A stretch of 64,000 nt of DNA from positions 2,604,001 through 2,668,000 of the forward strand of contig JAUCEF010000002.1 in assembly GCA_033558025.1 (NCBI GenBank), given 5' to 3'. Source of the DNA: Phytophthora sp. 'mugwort'. Lineage: Eukaryota > Oomycota > Peronosporomycetes > Peronosporales > Peronosporaceae. The first letter of the stretch is position 1; each line of letters begins with the position of its first letter. The notes beneath the pieces are model-generated. The model did not search any database. It was not told the DNA's origin and was given only the letters and a program-made list of their open reading frames with translations. The position numbers and the translations under genes were made by a program. This document shows positions 30,967-42,488 of this stretch, piece after piece.

Positions 30967-32510
30967 TCAACAGATCCATGATCTTGTCGTCTCCGCAATG
31001 GATCAAGAATTTCTCTACGTGCTCAGCAGCATCCGCTCCGTCCTTCACGTACTGGATCTAGGCAGTGTATGCGTACCCATCCAAACGGACGAGGAATTCA
31101 CCAATGGGTTCCTTCTCCTTACGTCTCGCTGAGTAGTATCGGGTACGCGCCGACAGATCGAATTGACAGCACCAAAAAATCAAAGAACTGCTCGCTGAGT
31201 GGGCTCCACTTCTTCTGAGTCCGCCGGTCCAGCTGGTGGTACCAGCGTTTGGCCGCTCGACCCAAGCGAAAACGGCTCGCACCATGAGTTCTGCGGTATC
31301 CGAGTTATTTTCATCCCCTAGATGAGTCTCTTCAACCACTGTAACGATGCGTCCGATCGGAATCGTTTCCCATCGAATTCAGTCAACTCGTCCAGCGAGA
31401 AATGGGTTCTCAATTCCAAGTATTGTGTGTCCTTTCGGTCGACTTAATTGTAGCTGAGTCGACGGATTTGCCGTCATAACTCGGCTTATGATCCTTTTTC
31501 TCGTCTTCGAGCTCAGCTTCATCATCTTCATCGCGAAGTTAATCGTAACGACCCACTTGGTCCTTCGCGTGCGTGCTTCGGAGACTTGGAACATGTGTGA
31601 GTCTTCGAAATACGGAGTCCCTTCGGTGGGTCGGAATATACCCGCTCGCTTAGTCTCAGGCGTCTTCGGAAGCGGGACCTTGCTAGGGTCCTCGACGAGC
31701 TCGGCTATGCGCTTGGCGATCACCGGTTGAGGTCCTGGGGCTTTCTCTAAACCGAACGCCGCTCGTAGTCGGCTTTGTCGGTGGGTCAGCTCCATACCGG
31801 ATCGGCGGATATACCAACCAGATAAAATCAAGCTGTTTGGGTGACCATTACAACGGTAGCTCGTTGCCCTCAGCAGCAGCAGCACCGTATCTTCCACGAG
31901 TTGGTTCGTACTGGTACTGTTCGCCTGCTGAGTGAGCCCCAGACCTAACATCGGCCATTTGGCTTGAGCCATGGCCACCGGTGCGAACATCGTCATCCAT
32001 TTTGACTGGGACCTCATCTCCTCGCCGAGTCGCGCAACACCTTGTTCGCACTCGGCGTGTCGGTGTTACGTGTCGCCCTTGACACTAGGGGTGGGAGCTC
32101 CCCTTGAGCACACCGTGATCTTCATCGTCCACATCATCGTCGAGTTCAGCGGCGAGATTGTGCTCAACTGGGAGCGGATTTCCCATCCGGCTCACTTGGA
32201 GTGACATCTCGTCGAGCTCCGCACGCAACTCGGCTGTCATCTTCCCATACTTGACTACCTCCTTCACTTCATACTCTTCATCACGTCCTCCTTCGTCCTC
32301 TTCGTCTTCAGTCTCGTATTCTTCAAACCGGGCACTGCCGACTGTTTCCGCCGTCAGGTCAGCGCTCGCCAGATCAGTTCGACCCTGCGAGGGCTGAACC
32401 TGTGGCGGTCGCTGGGCTCTCTCCGCTTGACTTCGATGATCCCTTGACCATCCTGCTCAGTTCTTGAAACTTGGTTAACTTAGCACTTGCGAAAACAAGC
32501 ACACCCTGTT
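30967..32510 (-). pseudogene. Gypsy gag (element D), minus strand
   Basis: Reading right to left, the 5' part is acidic and coiled-coil-like (GKMTAELRAELDEMSLQVSRM, about 32240-32180). A middle part follows (SRLRAAFGLEKAPGPQPVIA, about 31760-31700). Then comes the oomycete gypsy gag signature ARTRYYSARRKEKEPIGEFLVRLDG (about 31150-31070), equivalent to the YY-A---E-P-EYL-RLN motif. It lies just downstream, in its own direction, of the LTR at 32530-33278, as expected for gag. The gene is broken by frameshifts and cut off at the foldback at 30966; no pol follows. Confidence 0.7.
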
Positions 32511-32529
32511 CCAGGGTCGTGACACCAGT

Positions 32530-33278
32530 TGTGGTATTGCAGAACACACAAAATCGTCGGATGTGGTTACTTATGCAAGATTCACAGCAATAACCGAGCT
32601 AGTTGGCCCTTGTTGGCCTGCGCTGGGTAGCCCCTAGCGGTTCGGCCCTCCCGGGGCAGTGGTGTCTCGCTTCCGCCGAGACCAAGTGCCCCAAGCCAGT
32701 CAATACACAGAGGTCAGCTGAGCTGACTGCCTTTGGCTTAGATATCCCGTGTCTTCCGCTAAAAAGCGGACGACGGCGCGTTAGCACTTTGACGGGTCGT
32801 TGAGACCAAAGGCTTCTCGACTAGAAGTGTTACGGTACCCGGGCTATACGGCTAACCGGCCCGCCGAATTCGGCAGGACTGGTTTCTTCGCGCTTGGCGA
32901 GACGTGCCAGTCCCCGGGCCGACCTAGTTCTCATGGCGCTACCAGTCAACACTCTACAAGCTATGCGTCTCGGGAGCCAACGGTCACCATAATTCAGCCG
33001 TGCAGGGACTTACCGGATAGTGTACACTTGGCTTGGACTTAGAAAGAGTTACTCTGTTGTTATTATATCTCCCGGGAGCTCCCAAGGGGCTCCTCCTATT
33101 GTTAACTATGTTCCTACACCAATATTAAGTGAAATGAAGCTGGGTCGGCTCTCAACCGACCCTTCGCAAATATTTCAATGTAACCACCCGAACTCAGCGG
33201 ATAGTTGGGTACATCCAGTCAAGTAGCTGAGTTGCTAGCTCACTTCGTACTCGGCGATCAGTACCGTGATTGGTCACA
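32530..33278 (-). repeat. LTR of gypsy element D
   Basis: The segment 32846-33200 recurs at 63646-64000 with many substitutions. In the minus direction it can be bounded as TGTGACCAATCACGG (from 33278) to AATACCACA (32530). It is followed by CTGGTGTCACGACC, which fits a primer-binding site, and then by gag. The exact ends are inferred from TG/CA and the gag position, since the partner copy is incomplete. Confidence 0.6.
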
Positions 33279-34149
33279 GGAGTGCGATATGTGAGCCACT
33301 TAATCTGGCGTTCACTACACCACAACCTTAATGTACCTGCCGCCCTTCCACCTCGAGGCCCGCCGGCACGACCGCCACGGTCAGCGCGCACACGCCACTC
33401 GCGCGCGGCGACGGCCTCAGGGTCCACAAGCCCGTCTGCCAACACCAACGACAACAGGACCAGGAGCAGCAACATCTACAACACCAACACGCACGCCGCA
33501 TCAGGGTCACACTCAGCTTCCCTCGGCCCGGCAACAGCTCGTCCTACCTGCAGCTTTTGCACCTCGGCCGCCAGCACGGCCATTATGGGCAGCGCGCCCA
33601 CCACGCGCGGCGATTGCACGCTTGGCATGCACACCCATGTGCGCCATCGACGCCAACTGCGGGCAGAGATTGAGATGCGGCGCGGAGCCGTCATGACGGG
33701 GGTCACCAAAGAAACTGAAGCGAAGTCGCTTATGGTCCTCCCGTAAGTCCTCTTAAGGCTACCCAGAGGCGCCGGATCTCGCCCGCTGTGCGCTTTGTCC
33801 TCACTCGGCGAGTGCATAGGCCCAGGTAATACGAATGCCTGCATTCACGAATTGCAAAGCAATGTGTACAAGGGCGTTGTCTCCGTCATCGTAAAAGTTG
33901 TACGCATCTGTCTTGGCTTTTGTATAATGATCTGGTAGTGTCCATTTCGAAAGCATATATCTTATTTTTGGTATGATACAACGTATGGCCACAAACACCC
34001 AGTTCAAGGCAGGGACACTTCTGTTGACTACCCCCAACTCGTTCGTAAGTGAGCCCCTCGGATTGGTAGAAACAATATGAGATGGCTGGGCAGTGGGGAA
34101 AGGCTAAAAAGGCGGCACTATGCCCCATTTTAGCACAGGATTTTGGACC
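33279..34149. other. No supported gene
   Basis: GC-rich low-complexity DNA (33330-33640) gives long frames on both strands with biased composition, and none is credible. At 33801-34037 the minus strand reads VPALNWVFVAIRCIIPKIRY and YNFYDDGDNALVHIALQFVN, which looks protein-like but is short and unrecognised. Confidence 0.35.
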
Positions 34150-34255
34150 GTCACATGAAACCCCGCTTAAAGGGGACATATTCCCACAATCGGAACCTGT
34201 CCTGGCCATATTCCCAAAAGCGGTACCCGTCCCAAAACCGGGACCAGGCGCCAAC
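34150..34255 (+). repeat. Inverted-repeat arm (left) around a MULE
   Basis: The reverse complement contains CCTGGTCCCGGTTTTGGGAC, GCTTTTGGGAATATGGCCAGG and TGTGGGAATAT. This matches 36872-36955 in the opposite direction. Within the arm a TTTTGGGA-type motif recurs about every 25-30 bases. It probably marks one terminal inverted repeat of the MULE at 35540-36750. Confidence 0.6.
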
Positions 34256-34537
34256 GAAAACAATGTTGTACACGCACATTCGTGCGGTATGGTATCCTAA
34301 ACGTCGTCTGGAAAATGGCGGGAGGGGTTGTTTCGAAGGCTAGCGTAGCCGCTACGGTATATACGGTAGGATACCAGTGAGCTGCTCAGAAGCAGTCGAG
34401 TACCACAGCATTCAGACATTTTCACCATCAACACTGCGGAACGGAACCTCTAGGAATGGCTATCAGGCACCACTCAAATCAGTCACGTTCGCATCTGCAA
34501 TGATCAACTCCGAGAGGCAGAGTGGTCTATTTAGCTC

Positions 34538-35471
34538 TTAGTTGTTCCTAGATGTCTGGTTGATCCTTAGCCTCGTTAGCAACGCCTGTTCCACTTTCGA
34601 GTTCAGTGGTTGTATGGGGCTTGTCCCTGTCGATGACTGCTCTCGGGGTGGTTCTGCTGATGCTGCACAGCAAAGCAGTATCCCCGTTCCTTTTATTATT
34701 GTATCCGGTCGTCTGCGTTCCCTCTTGCTTGCTCCATCGTAACTTCTTCTTGCTGGAAGATCACACGATTCCTCTGCATCATAGCGTTGTGAGCACACGC
34801 TGCTCATGATATGCCACAGTCTCTTCCATACTCCTGCCATCTGTTGTTCCGTGTCTGGATATTCTGCTTCCAGCCGTAGCGCTGACGTTGCCGACAGTTT
34901 GGGTGCCCTCCTGTTGGCCCAATTGTCCAGGAAGCGCCCAAGCTGATCCCATTCCCAGCGCTCTTCTGGCCAGTGACATATGAGCTTTTGCGGGCAAATT
35001 GGAGCACTTAGACAATCCCAAAAGAAAGGCATCATCGTCTCCTTGATCCCGCCGCAGACTATAACTTTCTGCAGCTGTTGTCACGTCCTCGATCTTCATG
35101 ATAGAGGTTGAGTTACCGTGTGACTACTCAATACCCCACCCATGCTGGTATTCTGTGAGCTCGTTGCCGTGCTGCCATACCTGTGTCGGCGTCTGTTGCA
35201 GTGCGGCTGCCTGCCACCTGCTCTATTTGGCCGCCTGGGACAACTTCTCCAGCAGTCCTTCCAATCGATTCCCTTCTCCTCTGTACTTCTTGAACTGCTG
35301 CTTCTTTAGCGCCCTCCAGACGTGCTTGCTAGAGACCGTATCCGGCACCCTCCAGGGAAACCCGTGAAGGAGCGGATGCGCGTAGAAGACTATACTGCCT
35401 TCCTCCTCGAACCTGATCAACTTGTGCCGATCGTGTCTCGTGCATTCATCATCCACGTTGCCATGCTCCAC
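34538..35471 (-). pseudogene. LINE-type retrotransposon fragment (3' end of ORF2)
   Basis: Minus-strand frames read RVPDTVSSKHVWRALKKQQF (about 35340) and then, after decayed sequence, ETMMPFFWDCLSAPICPQKLI with ERWEWDQLGRFLDNWANRRA (about 35030-34900) and GVWKRLWHIMSSVC (about 34830). This pattern, a zinc-knuckle-like HLFW-C block followed by W-rich helices, is typical of the end of non-LTR retrotransposon ORF2 proteins. No polymerase domain remains. It is inserted between the left inverted repeat and the MULE transposase. Confidence 0.5.
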
Positions 35472-35539
35472 TCTCCAATGTATTCCATCTAGTTGTTGCT
35501 CGAGCTCGATACTTCCTCTTCTGCCTGCCGCTGTTTCCC

Positions 35540-36760
35540 GCCTTATTCGTATTGCATGTTCGTCTCAACTTCGAGAGTCATATTAACATTGTGTGGTTCA
35601 TACGTCTCTGCGAGGAAACGGGCATTCAATTCGACAACTGCGCGTTATTTTGCGATCGCGGAAAGGTTCGCGTTGCCGTCCGCCAAAAATACGAGGATTC
35701 CGGCCTGATCGTATACCTGCGCTTTTGCACGCTTCATATTCTACGCAACTTGAAGAAGCATTTGGTCACTCCGGACCGGCGTTCGAGAATTTGATATCGA
35801 AAATGCAGGACGCGGACACAGACCGAGATTTCTCCAGTACTGTTGACGAACTACGCCCCAAGTATGGAGATCCGGCGGCAGAATATATTCTCGATATTGA
35901 CCCGATATAGAGTGGGCAAAGTTTGCTAATGTATCGACGTATGCCGGTGACCACGCATCTCGTGGGCCCATTCCAGTCCGTCGACAGCCACTATTTGGCT
36001 GCCGAACGACGATTTTTGTAGAAAGTGATAACTAACAGCCCCATGAATCACCATGGCATTCGAAACACATCGCCTTACAAGGCTCTGAAATGTGTATGAA
36101 GGCGGAGTCTGCGCGAGCAAGTGACCGAGACGAACACACAAGTAAATGGCAGAAAATTGGGCGAGAGCTCACCACGCACGCACACTATGGGAGGCAGAGC
36201 GTTCGCGCGTTGGAGAGTACACAGTCAAGCGCGTATCCGCGTCAGTATACCTTGTCTCAGCGCACAGCGGAAGCCTCCGCCGAATTAATGTCGATGGCCC
36301 AAGCTGTAGTTGCCCTACCTAAGACCAGTTGCGCATTGCGTGTCGCCACATCGTCGCGGCCCTTAACGAGTGTATACAGGTCGATTGCTGCGTGGAAGCC
36401 TTCCACCTTAGCTACTTGGTGAGTACATACGCTCGCGCTTTCGCAAACAAAGCCATTAAGTAGCCTCTCGAAGACGCACTTTCTGCTGCTCCCTACATCA
36501 AGCCACCACCGTATTACAAGAGCGCAGGGCGGCGCGTTCACCGACGTATGGAGGTGCTGGCGACGTAGCAGCCACGTCCACCCACAAACCGACGCGCGAG
36601 CGCTCATAATGTGGAGCCAATGGGTCAAAACCGAAGAACCTGCAGGCGACATGCCGATGAGGGTGAGGAGACTAACGCGCAACTAGTAGCAACCCCGGTT
36701 TCCCTACCTAGTCAAGTGGGTGTCGCGGGCGACGACGTGGACGCTTCGATTAACGGACAA
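35540..36760 (+). pseudogene. MULE transposase, second family
   Basis: Readable blocks are VRLNFESHINIVWFIRLCEE, then NCALFCDRGKVRVAVRQKYED with the second catalytic Asp in CDRG, then LRFCTLHILRNLKKH (the C-x2-H motif typical of MULEs). After a frameshift come FENLISKMQDADTDRDF and EYILDIDPIEWAKFANVSTY. Downstream another frame gives the SWIM-like part (CRHIVAALNECIQVDCCVEAF, about 36340-36400). The first catalytic region would be upstream and is not visible, probably lost where the LINE piece lies. The gene sits between inverted repeats at 34150 and 36872. Confidence 0.65.
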
Positions 36761-36871
36761 CACGAGCGGCGATGCACTCACGGATGAGTCCGCGCCGTCA
36801 CCCGATCAATCGTCAATGCCATCATCAGACCGCAACTCTCTATCATTTCTTTTAGGGTAATTGACTCGATT

Positions 36872-36955
36872 CGCGTGGTCGCCTGGTCGTGGTTTTGGGA
36901 CGGGTTGTGCTTTGGGGAATATGGCCAGGCAGGCCCCGGTTTTGGGAATATCTCG
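36872..36955 (-). repeat. Inverted-repeat arm (right) around a MULE
   Basis: GCCTGGTCGTGGTTTTGGGA, CTTTGGGGAATATGGCCAGG and GTTTTGGGAATATCTCGC repeat the left arm in inverse direction. A PiggyBac element starts at the TTAA immediately after it, so the outer part of this arm is separated from the rest. Confidence 0.6.
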
Positions 36956-36956
36956 C

Positions 36957-36960
36957 TTAA
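36957..36960. repeat. TTAA target duplication, left
   Basis: TTAA directly before the element's CCCC terminus; matched by TTAA at 40352-40355. Confidence 0.8.
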
Positions 36961-37003
36961 CCCCTCCGTTACCAGAAAACCGTGTTGGAACCGCCTATTT
37001 TCG

Positions 37004-37125
37004 TCGTAACTTACGACTCGAATATATATTTGATCTTCGTATAGTAGTGTCTTATTCACCCGGAAGATACATGGGGTCGGGATATCAATTTCCATAGGTT
37101 TTTACGATTGTATGTCGTAAGCCTT
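37004..37125. repeat. Subterminal GTCGTAAG palindromes of the PiggyBac
   Basis: GTCGTAACTTACGAC lies at about 37005 and GTCGTAAGCCTTACGAC at about 37109, followed by a half-site (CACTTACGAC) at about 37162. Similar half-sites are at about 40283 and 40316 near the other end. They are plausible transposase-binding sites. Confidence 0.55.
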
Positions 37126-37580
37126 ACGACGTAGAAATCAGGATTTGATTTTATAATCCGTCACTTACGACTCTTGGCAGCACAAAGACTTGCCCATGTA
37201 AAACATTGAAGATAAAGCTCAACAGAAAACAAACACCCCTCAAGTCAAAGCAAGTAGATCGAGATATCGTCAAGTTGTTTGTGTCTTCTCTACTCAGTCG
37301 CCACCATCCCGAATTTCGTTGTCTGCTGGCTCGCCATCACTCACAGTAGAAAGAATCTCGCGGCGCGTAGGTTGGCGAGGACCGACCTTCCCCGAACGGC
37401 GGAGAACGATGCGCTTGCCCAACGCATCTGGAATCGCAGATCCGCTGTCAAAGTCTTCATGCCATATTTGATAGCAGGTTTTGGGTAGCCCCCCCCCCCC
37501 CCCCGGTAAATACGTCGCGATCTAGGGCACATAAAGCACTTCGCATCGGGTTTGGAGCAGTCCTCACATTAGTACGTAGT

Positions 37581-40150
37581 CTAGAAAGATTTTTTTCGTT
37601 CAATAGCGCATACCTTACAGGAGCGCTGTCGGCACTTCTGGACGCCTGAGACGGTTACCCAGTCGTCAAATTGGACGTGTGCGTGGCCGTCCAGGCGGCG
37701 CCGTTTGCGCGTCCGAGTCGCGAGGGAGACGGGTCTGCGCCATGCTATCTTCGAAGTCACCGGCATTCAACTGGAGCAGCTGCTTGTGTAGAGTCACATA
37801 CCACTCTCCACGGTCTTTGACCACGATGCGTTTGATCAAGCAGGTATGCTTGTACGTTAGGTACGCATTTACTAACGTCATGTCAAGAAACCCCATGAAC
37901 AACGACTTGTAATATTTTTTGAAGCGAAAAGTCGTCTGAATGCTGTAAGACTGGAGGCGGATTTGATCGTGGCCATCCACTCCGCCCTTCCAGTGCTGGT
38001 AATCTGTCCCCAATTAGGATACTTCACCGTAAAAGAGACAGCCTCATCTACGTTGCGATTGATATGGTCTTCAAATATTGCCGGCCCAGCGGCCAAGTAG
38101 TGAACAGGTTTGCGATCCCACCAGTGGCATGCCACCATGGTAGGTATGACAGCAGATCTTGTAAACATGAATGTACCACGCTCGATCGCACGCGGGCGGG
38201 TTTGGCGGCGCTCGACGACTTGCTTGTCGTATCCAAATCGGCTAGTCATAATGATCCCAAGCATGTAGATCGACATTGAACGGAGCTGAATGGCCAGAGC
38301 TACCGAAGTATAAAATCTGTCGATCACAACCAAGCGGAACAGGTTGAGTTGATCTTTGAGCACCGCTTTTATATTTCGGACTACCGCTATAACACCGGTC
38401 TTATTGTCGAATGCTTGTTGTGCGGTATCCGATGTCTGGCGTTACCCACATACACCTCAAATCTACAGCAGTAACATACAAGATAGATATGAAGATACAT
38501 ATAATTAGGTCATTAGTTTATTTTCTCCAAAACAAAACAAAACCGTTGACAGCATGCGCTGATGGAGTCGCACACCATGAACATCTTGGTTCCATACCGG
38601 TGGGGCTTGTCAGCATGAACATACGGGTAGCGTTGCGCTTTGGTGTAGCCGGAAGCACGCCTTCATCAAATGAAAAATTGCTGGGCAGAGTCCAGCCAGA
38701 CAAAAAATACGACTGTAAGACGTCCACAACCGGCCCCAATTTCCATAGCTTGGCTGCGGACGGGGCGTTCCGTTCTTGACGAAGTAAGGTCTCTTAAGAT
38801 TGCATTGCAGCGGTTCCTCGCCATGTACTTGCCGAAGTTCCCGGCAGGAATAACACCATCATCGGTCATGGACCAATGACGCGAAATTCGACGCGTCATA
38901 GCGTTTAGCATTCTTGCAACAACAAGTCCGATCACGTATAGAATCGCTTGGGTCTCGGACTTTTACGCCGCGCGAAAGCGTCGTTCGATCTACTTGAGGG
39001 TCCCCGGAGTCGTGATGTGACGCCTTCTCTGCTTCGCTCTTATCTCCTTGGTTCTCGTGTGTATGTTCTGGCTTTTGTATCGGTTTGTCTCCTTTGTGAT
39101 TCGCACCCATAACGACTTTGGCACAAAATAAAAGAACAACATCATAGGTGAGTCTGCCATTTCTTGGCGCTCGCGTGTCTGTGTTGCCAAGTCACCCGCA
39201 AGCTGCGGGTACTCTTTTACCGTAGTCTCGAACTCCGATGATGGCGTCCCCCACGCAAACTCTTCTAGTGCATCCTTGTCTATCGCCTCCAAAGTTAGTT
39301 TACTACCAAAGGTTTGGATGAATGCATCGTCCATGTGAGATACATCACCATCAGGCTCGATATCGTCGGTCGGGTACTCGTGTCGCACGACGGCATCGCT
39401 GTCGCTGTTGTAACTTGCATCGCTTCCACTAGATCCAAATGATTCATACTCTTACGAAGCCTCCCCACTTGTCATAATGTTCACGTCATCAGTCGATATG
39501 ACGGTGCCGTCACCTCCCTTAATGTTCTCGCCGTTTTGAGCACTTGTATAGTCGTCACCGCTCCCGCTATCACTCCCGTTCGAATGCACGTCTGGTTCAG
39601 CTCCCGACGCTAGTTGCTGGAAGGCGCTCATAACCAGATCGCGATCAGACTTATCCATAGGTAGGTATCCGTTCTCACCGTTCGACTCAATAAGTTGCTC
39701 AATCGTATTGATTGACAGTGTGATAGATGTGTCGATCTGTGAGACCGTCACGGACTCATCGACCGCGCTGTCCGGTATGTTGTCTGCTCTTCTCTCCACT
39801 GATCTCACCGCCATCACTCGTGCCCTTCAGCAGCCCAAACTCTATCGTATACGACACGATTGGCATTCTCATCTGCGATATAAAGTTAAATAGGTGATAG
39901 CGATAATTATCAATACACACCACAGGACACTCCTTACCAACAAAAGACTGTCCGTTTGGCGCGTACTACGTCCAGTCTGTCGCTTATCCGACAGCGGCTT
40001 TGTGGTCCATCCGGATCGAAACCGTTGACGCCATAGATGCTTGAACCAAATCTGTTGCAGCTTCACTCGAACGGTTTCTTGCCATCCGGGCAAATTCGTG
40101 AATTTGAGGATCTTTGCTGTCAACCCTTTCACCATCTCACAGTCCACCAT
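37581..40150 (-). pseudogene. PiggyBac transposase (DDE_Tnp_1_7 family)
   Basis: Reading right to left: an unusual N-terminal part (39869-40150), an acidic Ser/Asp-rich segment (39452-39817), then MLFFYFVPKSLWVRITKETN (about 39140-39080). The core follows: GLVVARMLNAMTRRISRHWSM, NFSFDEGVLPATPKRNATRM (first catalytic Asp, about 38660), NKTGVIAVVRNIKAVLKDQ, LFRLVVIDRFYTSVALAIQL (second Asp, about 38315) and KGGVDGHDQIRLQSYSIQTT (third Asp, about 37970). The Cys-rich C-terminus (RQRSCKVCAIERKKS) ends at 37581. At least four frame changes are needed, so it is inactive unless some are introns. The enzyme excises at TTAA. Confidence 0.85.
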
Positions 40151-40355
40151 CAGCTGGATTCTTACCCTTTCTACGAAATTCTGATTTTGACCTCTCCCAG
40201 CTTATATTTTTTACCCGGAATTAAATTGATTAAAGGATTGTCGTTTTGCTCGAGCCATTTTCTATTTGAGCATGGACCAACGTCGTAACTTACGATTTTC
40301 GCCCTCCTCTATTAAGTCGTAAGAGTTTACGAGTTGGTAACTGTGGGGGGGTTAA

Positions 40356-40695
40356 CCCGAGTAAGCTTTTTTGGTAAGACAAATGGAAGGACCAAACTTT
40401 AAGGCTTCTTCTTGACATGGTAATCAGCTCGATCGTCAAACCTAATGGCTCATCGTGTAGAAAAGATACCTCGGAATAAGACTGTAAAACATAAAGACTG
40501 TTTCCAACGAATTGAGATCATCATCGCTAGCACAACAAAGGCAAGTGCTTTGTGGCCAACACAGCATTTTGTCCTAGCTGCCATGACAAAATTTGTGCTC
40601 GTATACTAGCGATCTGGGTCCAGATGGGATGATGAAGTAGTATATATTCGAAAGAAGTAGTTATGAATCGCTCTCGGGGGTCCAGCATTAACTCG
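40356..40695. other. Spacer, no gene seen
   Basis: Short stretch between two PiggyBac-related units. It begins with CCCGAGTAAGCTTTTTTGG just after the TTAA and may be the outer remainder of the interrupted MULE arm. Confidence 0.3.
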
Positions 40696-42488
40696 TTACC
40701 CATCATTTGTCATCAGCCGGCTTGAGCGACGGCTGCTCTTTGAAACGTGTCTGGTGACACGCCGCTCATTTGGTTCGACAGACAACTTAGATCGCTTGCG
40801 CGATAATGGTGGGGCGCGGATTTGCCTTGGCTGCGCTGCCGATTCATCACATGCGCCTTGAAGACTCGATGCAGAGTGAAATTTGTGGATACATGTGACG
40901 TCGTTTTCCCATCGCGACTTGGTGCACAGTGCTACTTCACACACAGCACAGCTTCTTGTTTTGTACCCCCCTGCGCGTGTGCTGCTCAGTATTCTCCTGG
41001 TCGGGCTCAGTTGGCAGCACAAGATGCAACATGGTTGCTTGTTTCCATCCAATAATACCTGATTCATTTATCGAACATAGCTCAGCTCAGCGTGGTGTCA
41101 AACAACAACATAAGCAATTCGGTTGCACTTACTGGGAGATGTTTCATCGCTTCGAGAGCCGTATGTTTCGCCATTCGGGATCATTGTCAAAGTACTCCCT
41201 TTTACGATATGCAAAGATGGAGGCTTAAGAGTGACAACGCCCAATACTTCATCAGTGCCTGCAAGTTTTGGCGCTTCTTCTGACTCAGCAGGATGGTAGT
41301 CACGTGCATCGAAAAGTTCCGGTAAACAGCTTGCTGCGTCTAGACAAAAATCACCAAAGCTGGAATTCAGGCACTTCGTTTGTTGGTATTCGCTGTAGGA
41401 AGTGCAACGTTTTTCGTCCATCCGAAAATCGTAGCTCTAATAACAACATGCAAACGGCTTTTAGTGCATAGTTGGAGTCATAGCGATCTGCAAAGGTAAC
41501 GTACATTTAGCAGCTGCACCAATTGATAAGCGTATTGACTTCTTTGGACTGATAACCTCTATAGAGCGCGAAAACAGTTCCAGGTAGCCAAATCTGACTA
41601 TCCGGTACGACTCCACATAGTGAACGCTGAAGGATTCTTATCACATCGACAAAACTCTCGCCTCGAGATGCTAATGCCCACCCAAATACAATCCGGTTGC
41701 AGGCGATACTATGCCATGATGGACAGGTCCAAAGCTGCAACAGCGTGTTGCTAGAAATTATAAACACATCAAATGCAATGCTTCACATACGTACCCTTTT
41801 GCCGGGTTTTGGGTGCGAGTTAGTCCGAGATAATCAACTGAACTAAATCTCAACCCCATCATCAAGACTTGCAATTGAAAGTGCACTCACAAAGCCAATC
41901 TCAGAGCAAACACGGCGTAATGCATCCATATCGTGAGAGGTTGCGATAATGCTCGAATGGAGCTGTCCAAATACCTGACGAGGGTGGTGCTCGACCGCTT
42001 TGATCTCCCAGAGCGTTCAGCATCTCAAAATACCGCTTGGACTTTATGGCATATTTTGTGGGTCCGTATAGCTCTCTATTCTTTTTAGCATAGAATTTCT
42101 TTGATGACACGCCGTAGAAACTCAACCATAGTTCCACATGAAAAATTTCGGTTAGCTCTGATGCTGAAATGAATGCTGCTTCAGCTAGGTTAGCATTGAT
42201 GTGCTGCCTCGCAACAGTGAGCACTGTAGGATCCAACCACACTGTCATAATGTCGATAATAGGCACGTCGGCCGGATTTCGGCGCTGCGTCCCATACATC
42301 CGGCCCATAAGACGGTGCTTCATCTCGGCTTGTGCCTTCGCTAACAGAAACTTCTCGACATCGTCAACATGAAGCTCGGGAGCAGTCTTGCCTACGAATT
42401 TCCATTTATGAGGCCCTTCTTGAGCCATTTCGTCCAATTCATCGTCGCTACTGTCGCTGTCAGATAGCAGGATCTCGCTGCTAGACAT
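40696..42488 (-). pseudogene. Second PiggyBac-like transposase gene
   Basis: An ATG at 42488 opens an acidic start (SSSEILLSDSDSSDDELDEM), typical of PiggyBac transposases. Then comes a helical part (VDDVEKFLLAKAQAEMKHRLM, AAFISASELTEIFHVELWLS, KYAIKSKRYFEMLNALGDQS). The middle (41100-41770) is fragmented. The C-terminal Cys-rich domain reads CCILCCQLSP and SCAVCEVALCTKSRWENDVTC followed by HKFHS (about 41030-40870), the paired CxxC plus final Cys/His pattern of the family. The catalytic Asp blocks are not readable, so this is a decayed or strongly diverged member, different in sequence from the element at 36961-40351. Confidence 0.55.

Larger units (their letters stand above)
36961..40351 (-). 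mobile_element. PiggyBac element bounded by TTAA
   Basis: The left end is TTAA-CCCCTCCGTTACCAG (36957 on). The right end, read inwards, is TTAA-CCCCCCCACAGTTACCA (from 40355). So the termini share a C-rich start and GTTACCA, and TTAA flanks both sides (36957-36960 and 40352-40355), the hallmark of PiggyBac integration. Near both ends the motif GTCGTAA-CTTACGA recurs. The transposase is on the minus strand. The left insertion point lies at the end of the inverted repeat 36872-36955. Confidence 0.85.

Noticed and set aside
33270..33850. Several frames of 90-160 codons on both strands
   Set aside because: High GC and simple Ala/Pro/Arg or Leu/Cys composition produce open frames by chance; no conserved block is visible.
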